Of a stretch of DNA of 64,000 bases, positions 43,097-52,448 are shown in pieces. A program made the position numbers and the translations under genes. How positions within the stretch are numbered: position 1 is the first letter of the stretch; each line of letters opens with the position of its first letter. Origin of the DNA: Pyropia yezoensis (Eukaryota; Rhodophyta; Bangiophyceae; Bangiales; Bangiaceae); the NCBI GenBank assembly GCA_009829735.1, contig CM020620.1, forward strand, positions 14,195,420-14,259,419. The letters run 5' to 3'. The notes under the pieces were generated by a model. That model was not told the origin of the DNA. It ran no database searches and saw only the letters and a program-made list of their open reading frames with translations.

Positions 43097-44892
43097 GGCC
43101 GTACTAGCCTCTGTTTACGGGCAGTCGGCCGAGACCAACGCGCACACTCGCGCACGCACGCCGCCCGACCCTACGCCCACACCGCACGGCACACACTGCT
43201 AGCGGCGGTCGCGCACTCTCGGGAGACGTTGGGGGCTCCGGGGAAGAAGAAGGGTGTCGAGGGTGTGGGGGCATGCAGTGGGGGTGAGCTTGACGACGGT
43301 GGGCAGGTGGTCGAGGGTAAAGTTGTCTTTGCTTGGGGTCTCGGGATTGATGGTCGAAGGTCTGCCCCCCTCTTCCCTCTGCCCTCGCCCTCGGTCACTC
43401 CGTACATATACCCTTCGGGGTCTCTCAGAAGGCCCTCCGCGTAGTCCCATAAAGGTCGGGCACCAGGTGCCTTGAAATCCGCGGGAGCGGTCACCCCCTG
43501 TCCCACAGGGCGTGTTCAGAGGGGTGTCATGGCCGGCCGAGCACCCGGCGTCGGCACCGGTGCTTGGCGTGGCCATGGGACTCTCTGGAACCACGGATGG
43601 AGGTCTCGGATTGGTCCGGATGGCAGCCTCGGATGGAGGCCCCGAATGGAGGCCCTAAATGGAGGCCCTGGATGGAAGCCTCGGATGGGTGCCCCAGATG
43701 GAGGCCCCAAATGAGGACCCAGGATGGAGGGCCCGGATGGAGGCCTCGGATGAAGGCCCCGGATGGAGACCCCGGATGGAGGCCTCTACGTTAGGTGTCA
43801 AGCCGCCTCGGTGTCGACCGCATTGACACGCCGCCTTGCTATGTTGTCGTGTCCGCGTACAGCGTTGGCCTAAACCTCGGGCCGCCAGCGTCATGGTGCA
43901 TTGTCATCACAGGGACACGTGGAGGTAAGCCTTGCATGTTTAGGATGAAAACAGGGCGCCGAAATCCGCTCGGCCATGGGCAAATCTTGGCAACTGCAGA
44001 TGTCGGCTGAGATTTATTCCGCCGGTCCGTGGGCGATTCTGAACAAGTAAAGAAGAATTGCGCTGTAATAATTTAGTCCTTACACTCTGCCAGAGTCGGG
44101 AGGTGCTTATAGCATTCCTGGCCCAGACTTGGCGCTGACCCGGGATGGCAAGCAATGGACACCAGGTGCCAGGACAAGCCCACCGTGTGGGGATTGTTGG
44201 CGGCCGTGGCCCGTCCCCGGCACTGGGATGCGGTGGACTACGCTATCCAGACGTGAGAGAGGGATTTCCGATGGGTTGTTTCATTTTTGTGAGCGACTTG
44301 ATTTGAGAAATAATGAGTGTGCGATTAGTGAGGGAGAATTGAACTGGAAGTGATAGTGGCCCCCGACCTGACGAGGTTAGACTCGGGTCGGGGCCACTCA
44401 GGGCGGGGGGGAGGGGGGCTACAAGGCCAATGTGCCAAGGCTCCCCCAGATGCACGTTAAGAGGAACAGCGACGCGCCCTTGGCCCGCGCCCTCAGGGAA
44501 AGAGACAACTGTGCGTTTGCTTTCCGTTTCCCCTTGTGCACTACCGTGCGTATCTGTCGGCCCTGCCGACAGGCACGTGATGCATCCGGCATACCATCGT
44601 CGTAGGCCCCTTTTCTGTGGTTCCTGTCCCCTCTCCCCCGAGGGATACTGACACGTGTCTGAGTGGATCGAGTATTATCCACATATTTTGTGAAGCAGGA
44701 TGGGATCGGAGTACTTGAGGAGAGACATTTGGGAGGAGCGGTTGGGTTGCTCCTGTGTTGTATTTTTCTATGGTTTGGGATCTATTCGCATCCGTTCACG
44801 GGAATCCCATTCCAGGCTCTCCTACCGCTCGCTTGTGGTCTGACGAGCTTGGGACACGCAGGCAACTGGATTTTGACTGTCGAAAGACCAAC
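43097..44892. other. no supported gene; minisatellite and hairpin
   Basis: A minus-strand ORF beginning MATPS (near 43575) hints at another gag start but has no further support. A minisatellite lies at 43593-43790 and a strong hairpin at 44357-44398. The first LTR of the gypsy fragment starting at 44893 should lie here but was not identified. Confidence 0.4.
43593..43790. repeat. minisatellite of 14-15 bp units
   Basis: About 13 imperfect tandem copies of a GGATGGAGGCCCCG-like unit. Confidence 0.85.
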
Positions 44893-46648
44893 ATGGCTAC
44901 CCCACCGTGCATGACGGTGCCCGAAAGGGTAGACCCTGCGTCCCTTGACGCATCCCTGGTCACCGCGGGGGACGGTGTCAAACCCGGCGTTGTCCCCGCG
45001 GCTGAAGCAGACCCGGGCGCGACACCCGGTAGCGGGCTGGAGTTCACGGGCGGCCAAGTACCTCCTTCTCGGTTGCCTCCGGCTGTCCCTCCGTTGGGAG
45101 CCACCCCGGGATCAACGGCGCTTGAGTCAGCTCGAAGCGGGCGAATTTCTCCTGTTGGTTTCACTCTTCTAGGGCTACCCCCTGGTGAGTCTTCTCCTGG
45201 ACCTGCACATGGCAGCGGGGTATATACTCCCCTTCCTGTGGGCGCTACTAGTACCCGAGGCACAGCCGTGACTGGCTCAGCGGGTCTCCCTGATATCTAA
45301 AATCCTTGGAAAGGTGAAGCGTTTCCTCCTCTGGCGTCCTATAGAGCGGGAAGTTGCGAGACCCGCAACCGGAACAGCCGGAGGCGGCGGCGTCGCCGTC
45401 GTTACTCTAGCACCATTGAGGCACGTTCGTCCAGCTCCGAGGAGGGATATGACTGGGACGCGACCCTTAGTCCCACTCGGCGCATGGTGGTGTATTTTGA
45501 TCGGCCCTGCGCACCAAGTGGGGGACGCTTCCCTGAACAAGGTCCCGTACTGGGGCAACTACCGGCTAGAGAACCAAGACCAAGGTTACACCCGCAAGAT
45601 GGCCAAGAAGATGGCGTCCCTGAACCGGGGCATGCGGCCGAGCTTCAGGGGACATCCCTTGTCTCCTGATAAGAAACCGGTGCTCATGTTCGCCTTCCTG
45701 GGCCGGTTTGTCAAGGCATGCAACGACAACGATGTGTCCGAGGGCAAGGCACTCTACCTCCTGGTTAACTTCATGACCGGAGAAGCGGAACAGCGGTTCG
45801 CACAGGTTCTACCAGACTCTGCCGGACACATTGTTGGGCGTACCGTTGGGAGCTATCCGAAAGCGGTTAACTGGCTCCTGTCCAACTACGCTGGCGCGGA
45901 CTCCCTGCGCAAGGCAGTGGGCAGGTTGAACCGGGCAACCATGGAGCGACAAGAGACTCCAGAGGCCTTCGCCTGCCGTGTCCGGGAGATGAGCGAGGCT
46001 TGTGGCAACTTTTTCCCTGAGGACAGGCTCAAGATGATCTTCTCGGAAGGGCGTCCTGAATATCTTCAAGTGGACGCGGAGAACTACAACCAGGAACACG
46101 AAGAACATACCTATCAGCAGCTGATGACCCATACCCAGGGCAAGCACTGGCAGTCCAAGGCCCTCCAAGCTCCCATGGTATCGACTCCCAAGCCGTTGTC
46201 GCAAGTTCGTCCCGTACCCGACAAGTATAAGGGAGGTGATAGCCCTGTACCGGTACTCGCAGTTGGCGAGGCCTCACCCGTGGTGTCAGGCGACAAGTGG
46301 GGCGGCTTTGTCTCGAAGGAGCAACCTTCCTTGGTCGCCCCCAAGCAGGTCAAGAACCAGCGATTCCAGTCTTGTTGGCTGTGCCAGAAGGAGGACCACA
46401 TGTCCTACCAGTGCCCGACCATTCCCAAGGACCTCCAGGAGAAGCTCAAGTGCCAAGGACTGGTGTTTGCAAAGGCAGTCAACTGGGCTGACCGGCGAGC
46501 ACCCTCCAGGATGGACAAGGCACAGGTACACGCAATCCGGGTGGCAACCTCGCAGAGCATCACGGAGGCCCTGGCAAGGGAAGCTCCTACGGACTTTGAC
46601 CTGGAGACCGAAACCTCTAAGGAATCCCCGGACCCGGGAAACGAGTAG
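44893..46648 (+). pseudogene. Ty3/gypsy family A gag, two frames
   Basis: The N-terminal part runs from ATG 44893 (MATPPCMTVPERVDP) to a stop at 45298-45300. The main gag follows in another frame from about 45314 to 46648: capsid-like helices (PVLMFAFLGRFVKACND, EGKALYLLVNFMTGEAEQRF, ETPEAFACRVREMSEACGNF) and a CCHC knuckle (CWLCQKEDHMSYQC). A single +1/-2 change near 45300 would make one protein. The C-terminal end is nearly identical to the minus-strand copy at 63677-64000. The gag forms the virus-like particle that packages the element's RNA. The frame break suggests this copy is dead. Confidence 0.85.
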
Positions 46649-46776
46649 GGCAGGCGCTCTTCCCAAGTGTCTTCCCGAATCTCCGACGGCAGGGTACTTC
46701 TACCCGTTCTCCCCTAGCGTGCCGGGAGAAAGGACGGCAGTTACCTTCTCCACTGTTAGCCGTCTGGACACCTTGT

Positions 46777-48220
46777 TTGTTCAAGGGGACCTTGCTCGTC
46801 TTGCGTAAGGCGAACCACCATATCAATGCTCGTAAGCATGTGGGGGATAGCCTTCCCCAAGCTGCTACTCCGGTGGATGACACGGGAGCCGGACCAAGCG
46901 TCATCACTGAGAACCTGCTACCTCCGGGCTGGCGTCGACATGTCTGGAGAGCTCCTACCAAGACCCGGATTGTAGACGCTTCAGGTCAAGCCCTACGACC
47001 GCTTGGCCGTCTTCCTGTCGCCAATTATGTCAACAATGAACCAATGCTCTTTCCCTTTCTAGTAGTCAAGACCCAATCAGTTCCCCTCATCCTAGGCTGG
47101 GACATCCAGAAGCAGCATGTCAAGAGCATCCTGCTCGGAGAAGGAAAGGTGCAGTTCAACCATGGGTTTGTGTCGCCGGTACTGGAGCATCTGGACGCCA
47201 AGGTTCGTGTAGTTAAGAACAAGAAGGACCGCATCCCACCCTCTACCGTGACTCTCATCAAACCGGTACTCCTACCTCCTCGTTCGGAGACCAAGGTTCA
47301 AGTAACCTTTCGGACTACGGGTCAATGCCTGATCTACGGACGCAAGGAATTTCTGGCGAAACACCGGCTATACTTGGCCCACGGGCATCACAAGAAGGTG
47401 AGAAGGCACACCCCGTTCTCGGTGCTAATCGTTAACGTGAACCGGAAGCCGATAACTCTCGCCAAGGGCACTCGAGTTGGAACGGCAGAACCTTCCCGAG
47501 GGTCTGCCCGTGCCATGAGCAAGGAGGACCTCTTGAACCTGCAACAAGAACTGGCATCCAACCTAACCGCCCTAGACGTACCTCCGGAACAAGCGCAGGC
47601 TAGCGGCGTTACCCCGAAACCTGATCAAGTGCCACCCAGGATGCCGAATGTCAACCAAGAAATTGTTCTTCCAGACCTGAAGGAGGCACTGGAGAAGCTT
47701 TTCCAGGAGTATCGGCACCTGTGGTCAGGAGAGCTGGGCAAGATGGACGCCACCCTACACCGGATTCAACTCAAGCCATCTGCCAAGCCAGTGCACCTGC
47801 AACCGTATCGGGCTGGACCACATCGCCGGGATGAGATTGAGAAGCAGGTTAACTAGATGGTCCAGATGGATGTTATCGAGCCCTCCGATGGCGAGTGGGC
47901 CTTCCCGGTGGTAGTCGTCCCGAAACCTGGCGGTCACATCCGTTTCTGCGTTGACTACAGGCGCCTGAACGAGATGACAGTCAAGGATGTGTACCCGATA
48001 CCCCGGATGGACGATTGCATCGACTTCCTTGGCGAAGCCACCCTCGTCTCAACGCTGGATTGTTATGCCGGTTATTGGCAGATCACCCTGGCTGACGACT
48101 ACAAGGACAAGACCACCTTCACCTGCCATATGGGGCTACTACCGTGCAAGCGGCTTCCTTTTGGTCTCACCAATGCTTCGGCTACCGTCCAGAGAGCCAT
48201 TGACATCCTCCTGTCGAGGC
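46777..48220 (+). pseudogene. Ty3/gypsy family A pol: protease and partial reverse transcriptase
   Basis: Open frame 46777-47856, then 47857-48220 in the same frame after a TAG at 47854-47856. The protease active site DDTGAGPS is intact. The RT starts with HRIQLKPSAKPVHLQPYRAG, FPVVVVPKPGG, CVDYRRLNEMTVKD and TLDCYAGYWQI and stops at VQRAIDILLSR, where the LTR-like repeat begins. The YxDD box, RNase H and integrase are missing. The minus-strand copy (62241-63548) has Asp-Lys where this one has Asn-stop, so the TAG is a private mutation. Confidence 0.9.
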
Positions 48221-48859
48221 TGTGTCAAAAACCACGCACACACGCGAAACCCAAGTTGGGGCGGTGCGCAAGGGCTGCCTCCCGATTCGGGGGAACCGGA
48301 AGAAGTGCAAGTCGCACACACTCTGTCCCTGTTGTGGGGCAATCCCCCCACTGGCAAACAAGAAGATTGTGTGTGGGCCAGCAGTTTCTTGGTCGGGACG
48401 GGGAAGCATGAACAAGCCCCGCTGTCCCTCCCCTTATCCCCCCAGGGTCCCCTCAGAATCTCGCCACTCGGAGTCTCCCACCCCAGCACCTGCCCACCAG
48501 GCCACACGAAAATTCAAGACGATAAATGCAGAAAACCCTCAAATCCACGTAGGATTTACTACTAAGCTAACTATCCCAAAGTTAGGGAATATGGACCCAA
48601 ATGCAGGGGGAAGAACGGATCAGGCTAGTGGCCTGCCGCCCCTTGCATGGCACGTGCTGCGCCTCTCCCTGAGGTCAATACTGCCACACTCCCCTCTCCT
48701 CACGTCCGACCGACCCGGTCGGCCCAGCGAGGGGGTTTAAAAACACACATCGCGGCGTTGGGGGCGCGACTTGCTGTCCCCGCGGTACGTCACGCGGATG
48801 TGGACGCGGTCACGTCGACCGCTCCTCTCCTCAAGGTTGCCCATTTGGCAGCTTGCTCT
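48221..48859 (+). repeat. LTR-like dispersed repeat, copy 3 of 3
   Basis: Begins TGTGTCAAAAACCACGC immediately after the broken reverse transcriptase and runs to GGCAGCTTGCTCT. It matches copy 1 throughout, including a GTTTAAAAA (copy 1: GCGTAAAC) region near 48735 that could be a TATA-like element. The TTCACC-rich leader after it is also shared with copy 1. Confidence 0.65.
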
Positions 48860-48888
48860 TATCGGTGATGACCTTACCACCACCTCCT

Positions 48889-49510
48889 TCACCAACACAT
48901 CCCCTTCACCTCGGCGGTGGCCGCGTCGGCGCGTCGCGCCGCCGCCGCCGCCGCCGCGTCGGCGCAGTCGCCAGCGGAGGCCGCGACAGTAGCTACGACG
49001 GCGGCGGCCTCGGTGGCGGCGGTCGCCGCCGCCGCCGCCGCGTCTGCCCCCCGCGCGCGATCCGCCGCGGCCGACGAAGCCACGTCGGCCGCCGGCGACC
49101 GCGCATCCGCTGTCGTCGACAGCGCGTCAGCGGCCGCCGCGTGCGTGTCAGCGGCAGCGGCCGCGCTGGCGGTGGTGGCCGCCACAGCCGCCGCCGTGTC
49201 GTCGGCCGCCACGCGCGCGGCGGGGTCGCGGAAAAACCCGTCCGCGGCGGCCACGCCGCGCGCTTCCGCGGCCGCCGCGGCGTCGGCGCGCGCCGGGTCG
49301 AGCGTGGCTGCCGCGGCGGCGTCGGCGCGCGCCACGTTCAGCGCCGCGGCGGCGTCGGCGTACGCCGCGTCCAGCGCCGCGGCCGAGTCGGCGTGCGGCG
49401 CATCAAGAGCGGCGGCCGCGGCGGCCGCGTCGGCGGCAGCCGCGTCTGCGACCGCGGCCGCGTCGACACGGGCGAATCGGCACCAGCGGCTGAGGGGGAA
49501 GGGCGGTCAC
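48889..49510 (-). CDS. Ala-rich tandem-repeat ORF
   Basis: On the minus strand an open frame of about 200 codons holds 12-14-residue repeats of the type LDAAYADAAAAL, LNVARADAAAAAT, LDPARADAAAAAE. It then runs into less regular Ala/Asp/Thr sequence with one GFFRDPAARV segment. No ATG marks the start. Such helices resemble LEA-like or structural coiled proteins, but composition alone proves nothing. The plus-strand frame is also open; the minus one has the more regular Asp/Arg spacing. Confidence 0.35.
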
Positions 49511-49720
49511 AAGAGGCGACAGGCGGCAGTGGAGCGGCAGGGATGTGCCGTCGGTGAAGTCAAGCCGAGTCCGCTCGAACAGTGTGCCTCCAGGGGTCAG
49601 AATCGACGATTTCCGGGAGGCTCATTCGAGCCTCAGCACTGGCTCATTTAGGCCTTATTTGAGGTAGACTAGACACTAGCGGCCCAGGCGTGCTGTGAGG
49701 AGCCCATGGTCATCGGAGTA

Positions 49721-51006
49721 GGCTCGGGTGCCATGCACATACGAGATTTGTGTTTTGATTAGGGACGCTTTTGACTTTTTTATTGGAGCTTCCCGTGACA
49801 CCTGAACAGTTTGAAATATTTGAGTACTTTTCCTGCTCGCCATGTATCTATCTGGCGTGCAGTGAAGGGAACGGCGTGTAGGACTGACGTTTCTTAACCT
49901 CCATGAGGAGCACTCTAGCGGAGATATACAATGATGGAGAGGGAGCGCTATGCGGGTGAGGAGGGGGCGCCATCTTATGAACGGGGTTTGATGGCGGCGT
50001 CGGCGCGTGGCTTCCTCGGGCAGCTCTCGCAGATGACTCGAGGAGAACGACGCGAGAATTGTGAAGGCGAGGGGAGGGGGGGGGGGTGCATTTCAATGTA
50101 GAAATTGGTGAGGCTATGTGGAAAGCGGGGGATTGGGGTGTGTTTGCGTGGGTCGCGGCCGTCCCGCCGCCTGGCACGCGCTGACGACGACGCCGTGCTC
50201 CGAGGGCGTCAGCTGGGATATGCCGGGGAAGGTCATCACGACGAGCCAGGCACAGCTGGCTCGCCTCGGCCGCGCGCTCCTCGAATCGGTGGTGGTGGTG
50301 CTGACGGAGCGGCACACGCAGCCGTTCAACGGCCGCGAGGTGCTGTCTGTCCTACGGCGCGTAGGGCGGGCATAAATGACTTTTGGAAACAGCTTGGAGG
50401 AGGGGGGAAGGGGGATGGGTGAGAGGCGACGAAAGTGGGGCAGAGACGGAGGGATTTCCCGGAGGGCTGGTTGTCAGGGGACTACCAGCCGCTGCTGGGG
50501 TATGCCTTGGTCGGTGGCTGTCTGAACTCATGTGTACACATAGCTGCGGACGTGCCAGCGCCCCTCGGAGGGGTGGCAGGAGAACGGGGGCCTCCCCGCA
50601 TGCCTGATGCGGTGGGGCGACTGGGGTGCCTGTGGATGAAAGCGCGAGACTGGACAGTGAGAGATGGGGCGGGTGCAGGGGCGGACAGATGGGCGTAGCC
50701 CTGGTGGCTAGACGGTGACGGGAGGCGACAATTCGAAACCTACCCGATGCCAACATGTGTTCCAAAAGTTGATACTACGTTCTATTTTGTGTCATTTTTT
50801 ACGGTGGTCGAAGTCATGAAGTAAAAGTGTTATCCCAAGGATTCTATAGGCTGATGCCCGACGACCTTGCTGCGCTGCGTGCCATCCGCTAACACGTGCG
50901 GCCAGACTAGGTCGAGAGCGGGGCACGAGGTCCCCACGTTAACAGAGAGGTCAGATTCCATTGGCAGGCTGAATTGGGAATCTCGTATGTGCATGGCACC
51001 TGAGCC
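49721..51006. mobile_element. hAT-like element with captured core, copy B
   Basis: Inverted ends starting GGCTCGGGTGCCATGCACAT at 49721 and, inverted, at 51006 (about 28 bp). An exact 8-bp target duplication TCGGAGTA lies at 49713-49720 and 51007-51014, which places it with hAT-type elements. The total is 1286 bp. Its ends match copy A (38023-41205) in opposite orientation; the core of about 410 bp (50165-50575) does not. Confidence 0.9.
50165..50575 (+). other. core specific to element copy B (captured exon?)
   Basis: A plus-strand frame ends at a TAA at 50373 with protein-like content: AWHALTTTPCSEGVSWDMPG, VITTSQAQLARLGRALLES, VVVVLTERHTQPFNGREVL, RRVGRA. It reads like a C-terminal exon of a host gene. 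The donor gene is not recognised and is not in this window. Confidence 0.45.
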
Positions 51007-51068
51007 TCGGAGTACGACCCCGACTCCAGGCCTAACCGCGGAGTACGACCCCGATTCCAGGCCGAACC
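51007..51068. repeat. two tandem copies of a 31-bp unit
   Basis: CGGAGTACGACCCCGA(C/T)TCC... is repeated directly twice, at the right edge of hAT-like copy B; the target duplication overlaps the first unit. Confidence 0.7.
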
Positions 51069-51440
51069 GCGCACATCCGTGGCGGGGATGCCAGCCCAGA
51101 CCAGCGGTACGGATGGGCAACCAGATGCAGCCTGCCCTGGCCCACTCCCGGCAGCCCGCCATGCGCGGGTAGATTTTGTCGCGTGCCGCGCTTGTGGCTC
51201 GAAGAGACCCACAGGCACCAACGGTAGACGCACATGAACAGATACTGTGGGTTTGGCTGAGAATCCAAGTGACCGCGCATGACACGTGAGGAGGTCGCGG
51301 CGCTGTCGCGGGCTCGCCGCGCAGTGCACCTAAAATAGCGGCCAAACGCAAGGCCCGATTTGCTTGAGGAACTTGCCTTCCGCTTGCCACAAACCATGTG
51401 GCAGCCGCAAGGAAACATGACGCTTGCATCAGAATAGTCC
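51069..51440. other. no supported gene
   Basis: Between hAT-like copy B and the truncated end of the outer gypsy element. Open frames on the minus strand have no recognisable domains. Confidence 0.35.
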
Positions 51441-51493
51441 CAGGTGGCACGTGAAGGTGGTCTTGTCCTTGTCCTCGTCAGCCAGAGGGATAT
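51441..51493 (-). pseudogene. continuation of the outer gypsy (family A) reverse transcriptase
   Basis: On the minus strand this reads IPLADEDKDKTTFTCHL, the piece that follows NAGYW in the same RT, whose other half lies across the inserted element at 62241. Homology to the plus-strand copy at 48085-48155 fades at about 51440. Confidence 0.8.
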
Positions 51494-51856
51494 TGTAGCA
51501 CAATAGGGATCCGTCGCACGTCCACTCTCAGGGAACGCTCACCAAGGGGGATCGACACCAACGTCACCGGGAGGCCAAGGTTTCTGTCCTTGGAGCGCAA
51601 GCCACGGGACCAAGATGGGAGCCCAAATGGGAGGGGTTTGTTGTTCTGCCTTGGCCGGCGGTGGATTCGCCGCCGGCCCCCTCGTTATAAACCCTCGGAG
51701 ACACTACTAACTACCCTCCACCCCAAGATGCAAGTCCCTCTGGTCATACGTAACTTATAGATACCGTGACCAGTCCGGACTCTCAAATTGAAAGCCAAGG
51801 ATTAGAAGTAGCCCCCCTAACATTAGGGTCACAATACGGCCAACCATATTGCTACA
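51494..51856 (-). repeat. 3' LTR of the chromovirus
   Basis: 363 bp; differs from the 5' LTR at 5 sites (4 transitions, 1 transversion). It contains TTATAA at 51685-51690, and a 9-bp-stem hairpin GGCCGGCGG...CCGCCGGCC just beside it. Confidence 0.95.
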
Positions 51857-52448
51857 TATCCCCCCCTTAGATTCGGCCCGTCCTCGGGTCGAGTTGCATT
51901 CGGGTTACCGAATGTAAGTGGGTCGCGTGACCGTTTACCAGTCGGGTGGGGCTTTGCGCCCCGTCGCGACAGACACCCCTTTTCGAGGTTGTCTGAGGGG
52001 GGTGCCCCCCTTTGTGTGGTACACACACGATCCGTTTTCCGGACCGCTAATTTCCCGATGCGGGTTTCTGTTCACGACCCCCCTTTCCGAGGGGTGGTGC
52101 AAGCGGATCCGCCACCAGGTGTCTGGTGGTAGGGGAGCCCCTCTCGTGTGACCGAGTGAATGGGGGCGGCCGCTCCCGCTTTTCGCGGGGGCGGTTTCGG
52201 GGTGAACCCCTCTTGGTTGCCCCGTACGGGGGTGTGGCCCCGGCCCGCCCAGGTGCCTGGGTGGAGCCCGTTCGTAGCCTCGTGGGGCGCGGGTCGACCC
52301 GCGTGCCTGCGGCGCTTCTCGTGGCCGTTTGTGGTCATAAGCGCGGGCGCCCGCGCTTCCCTGGCTCGTCCGCGCGAGCGTTCCTCGTACCGGGTCGAGC
52401 CGGCCTCGGCTTTTCTGCAAGGGGCGCCCCTGCCACCCCGGTTGCACC

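Noticed and set aside
43171..43594. Minus-strand ORF starting MATPS as a third gag
   Set aside because: Only the first residues resemble the other gag starts; no knuckle or capsid part follows.
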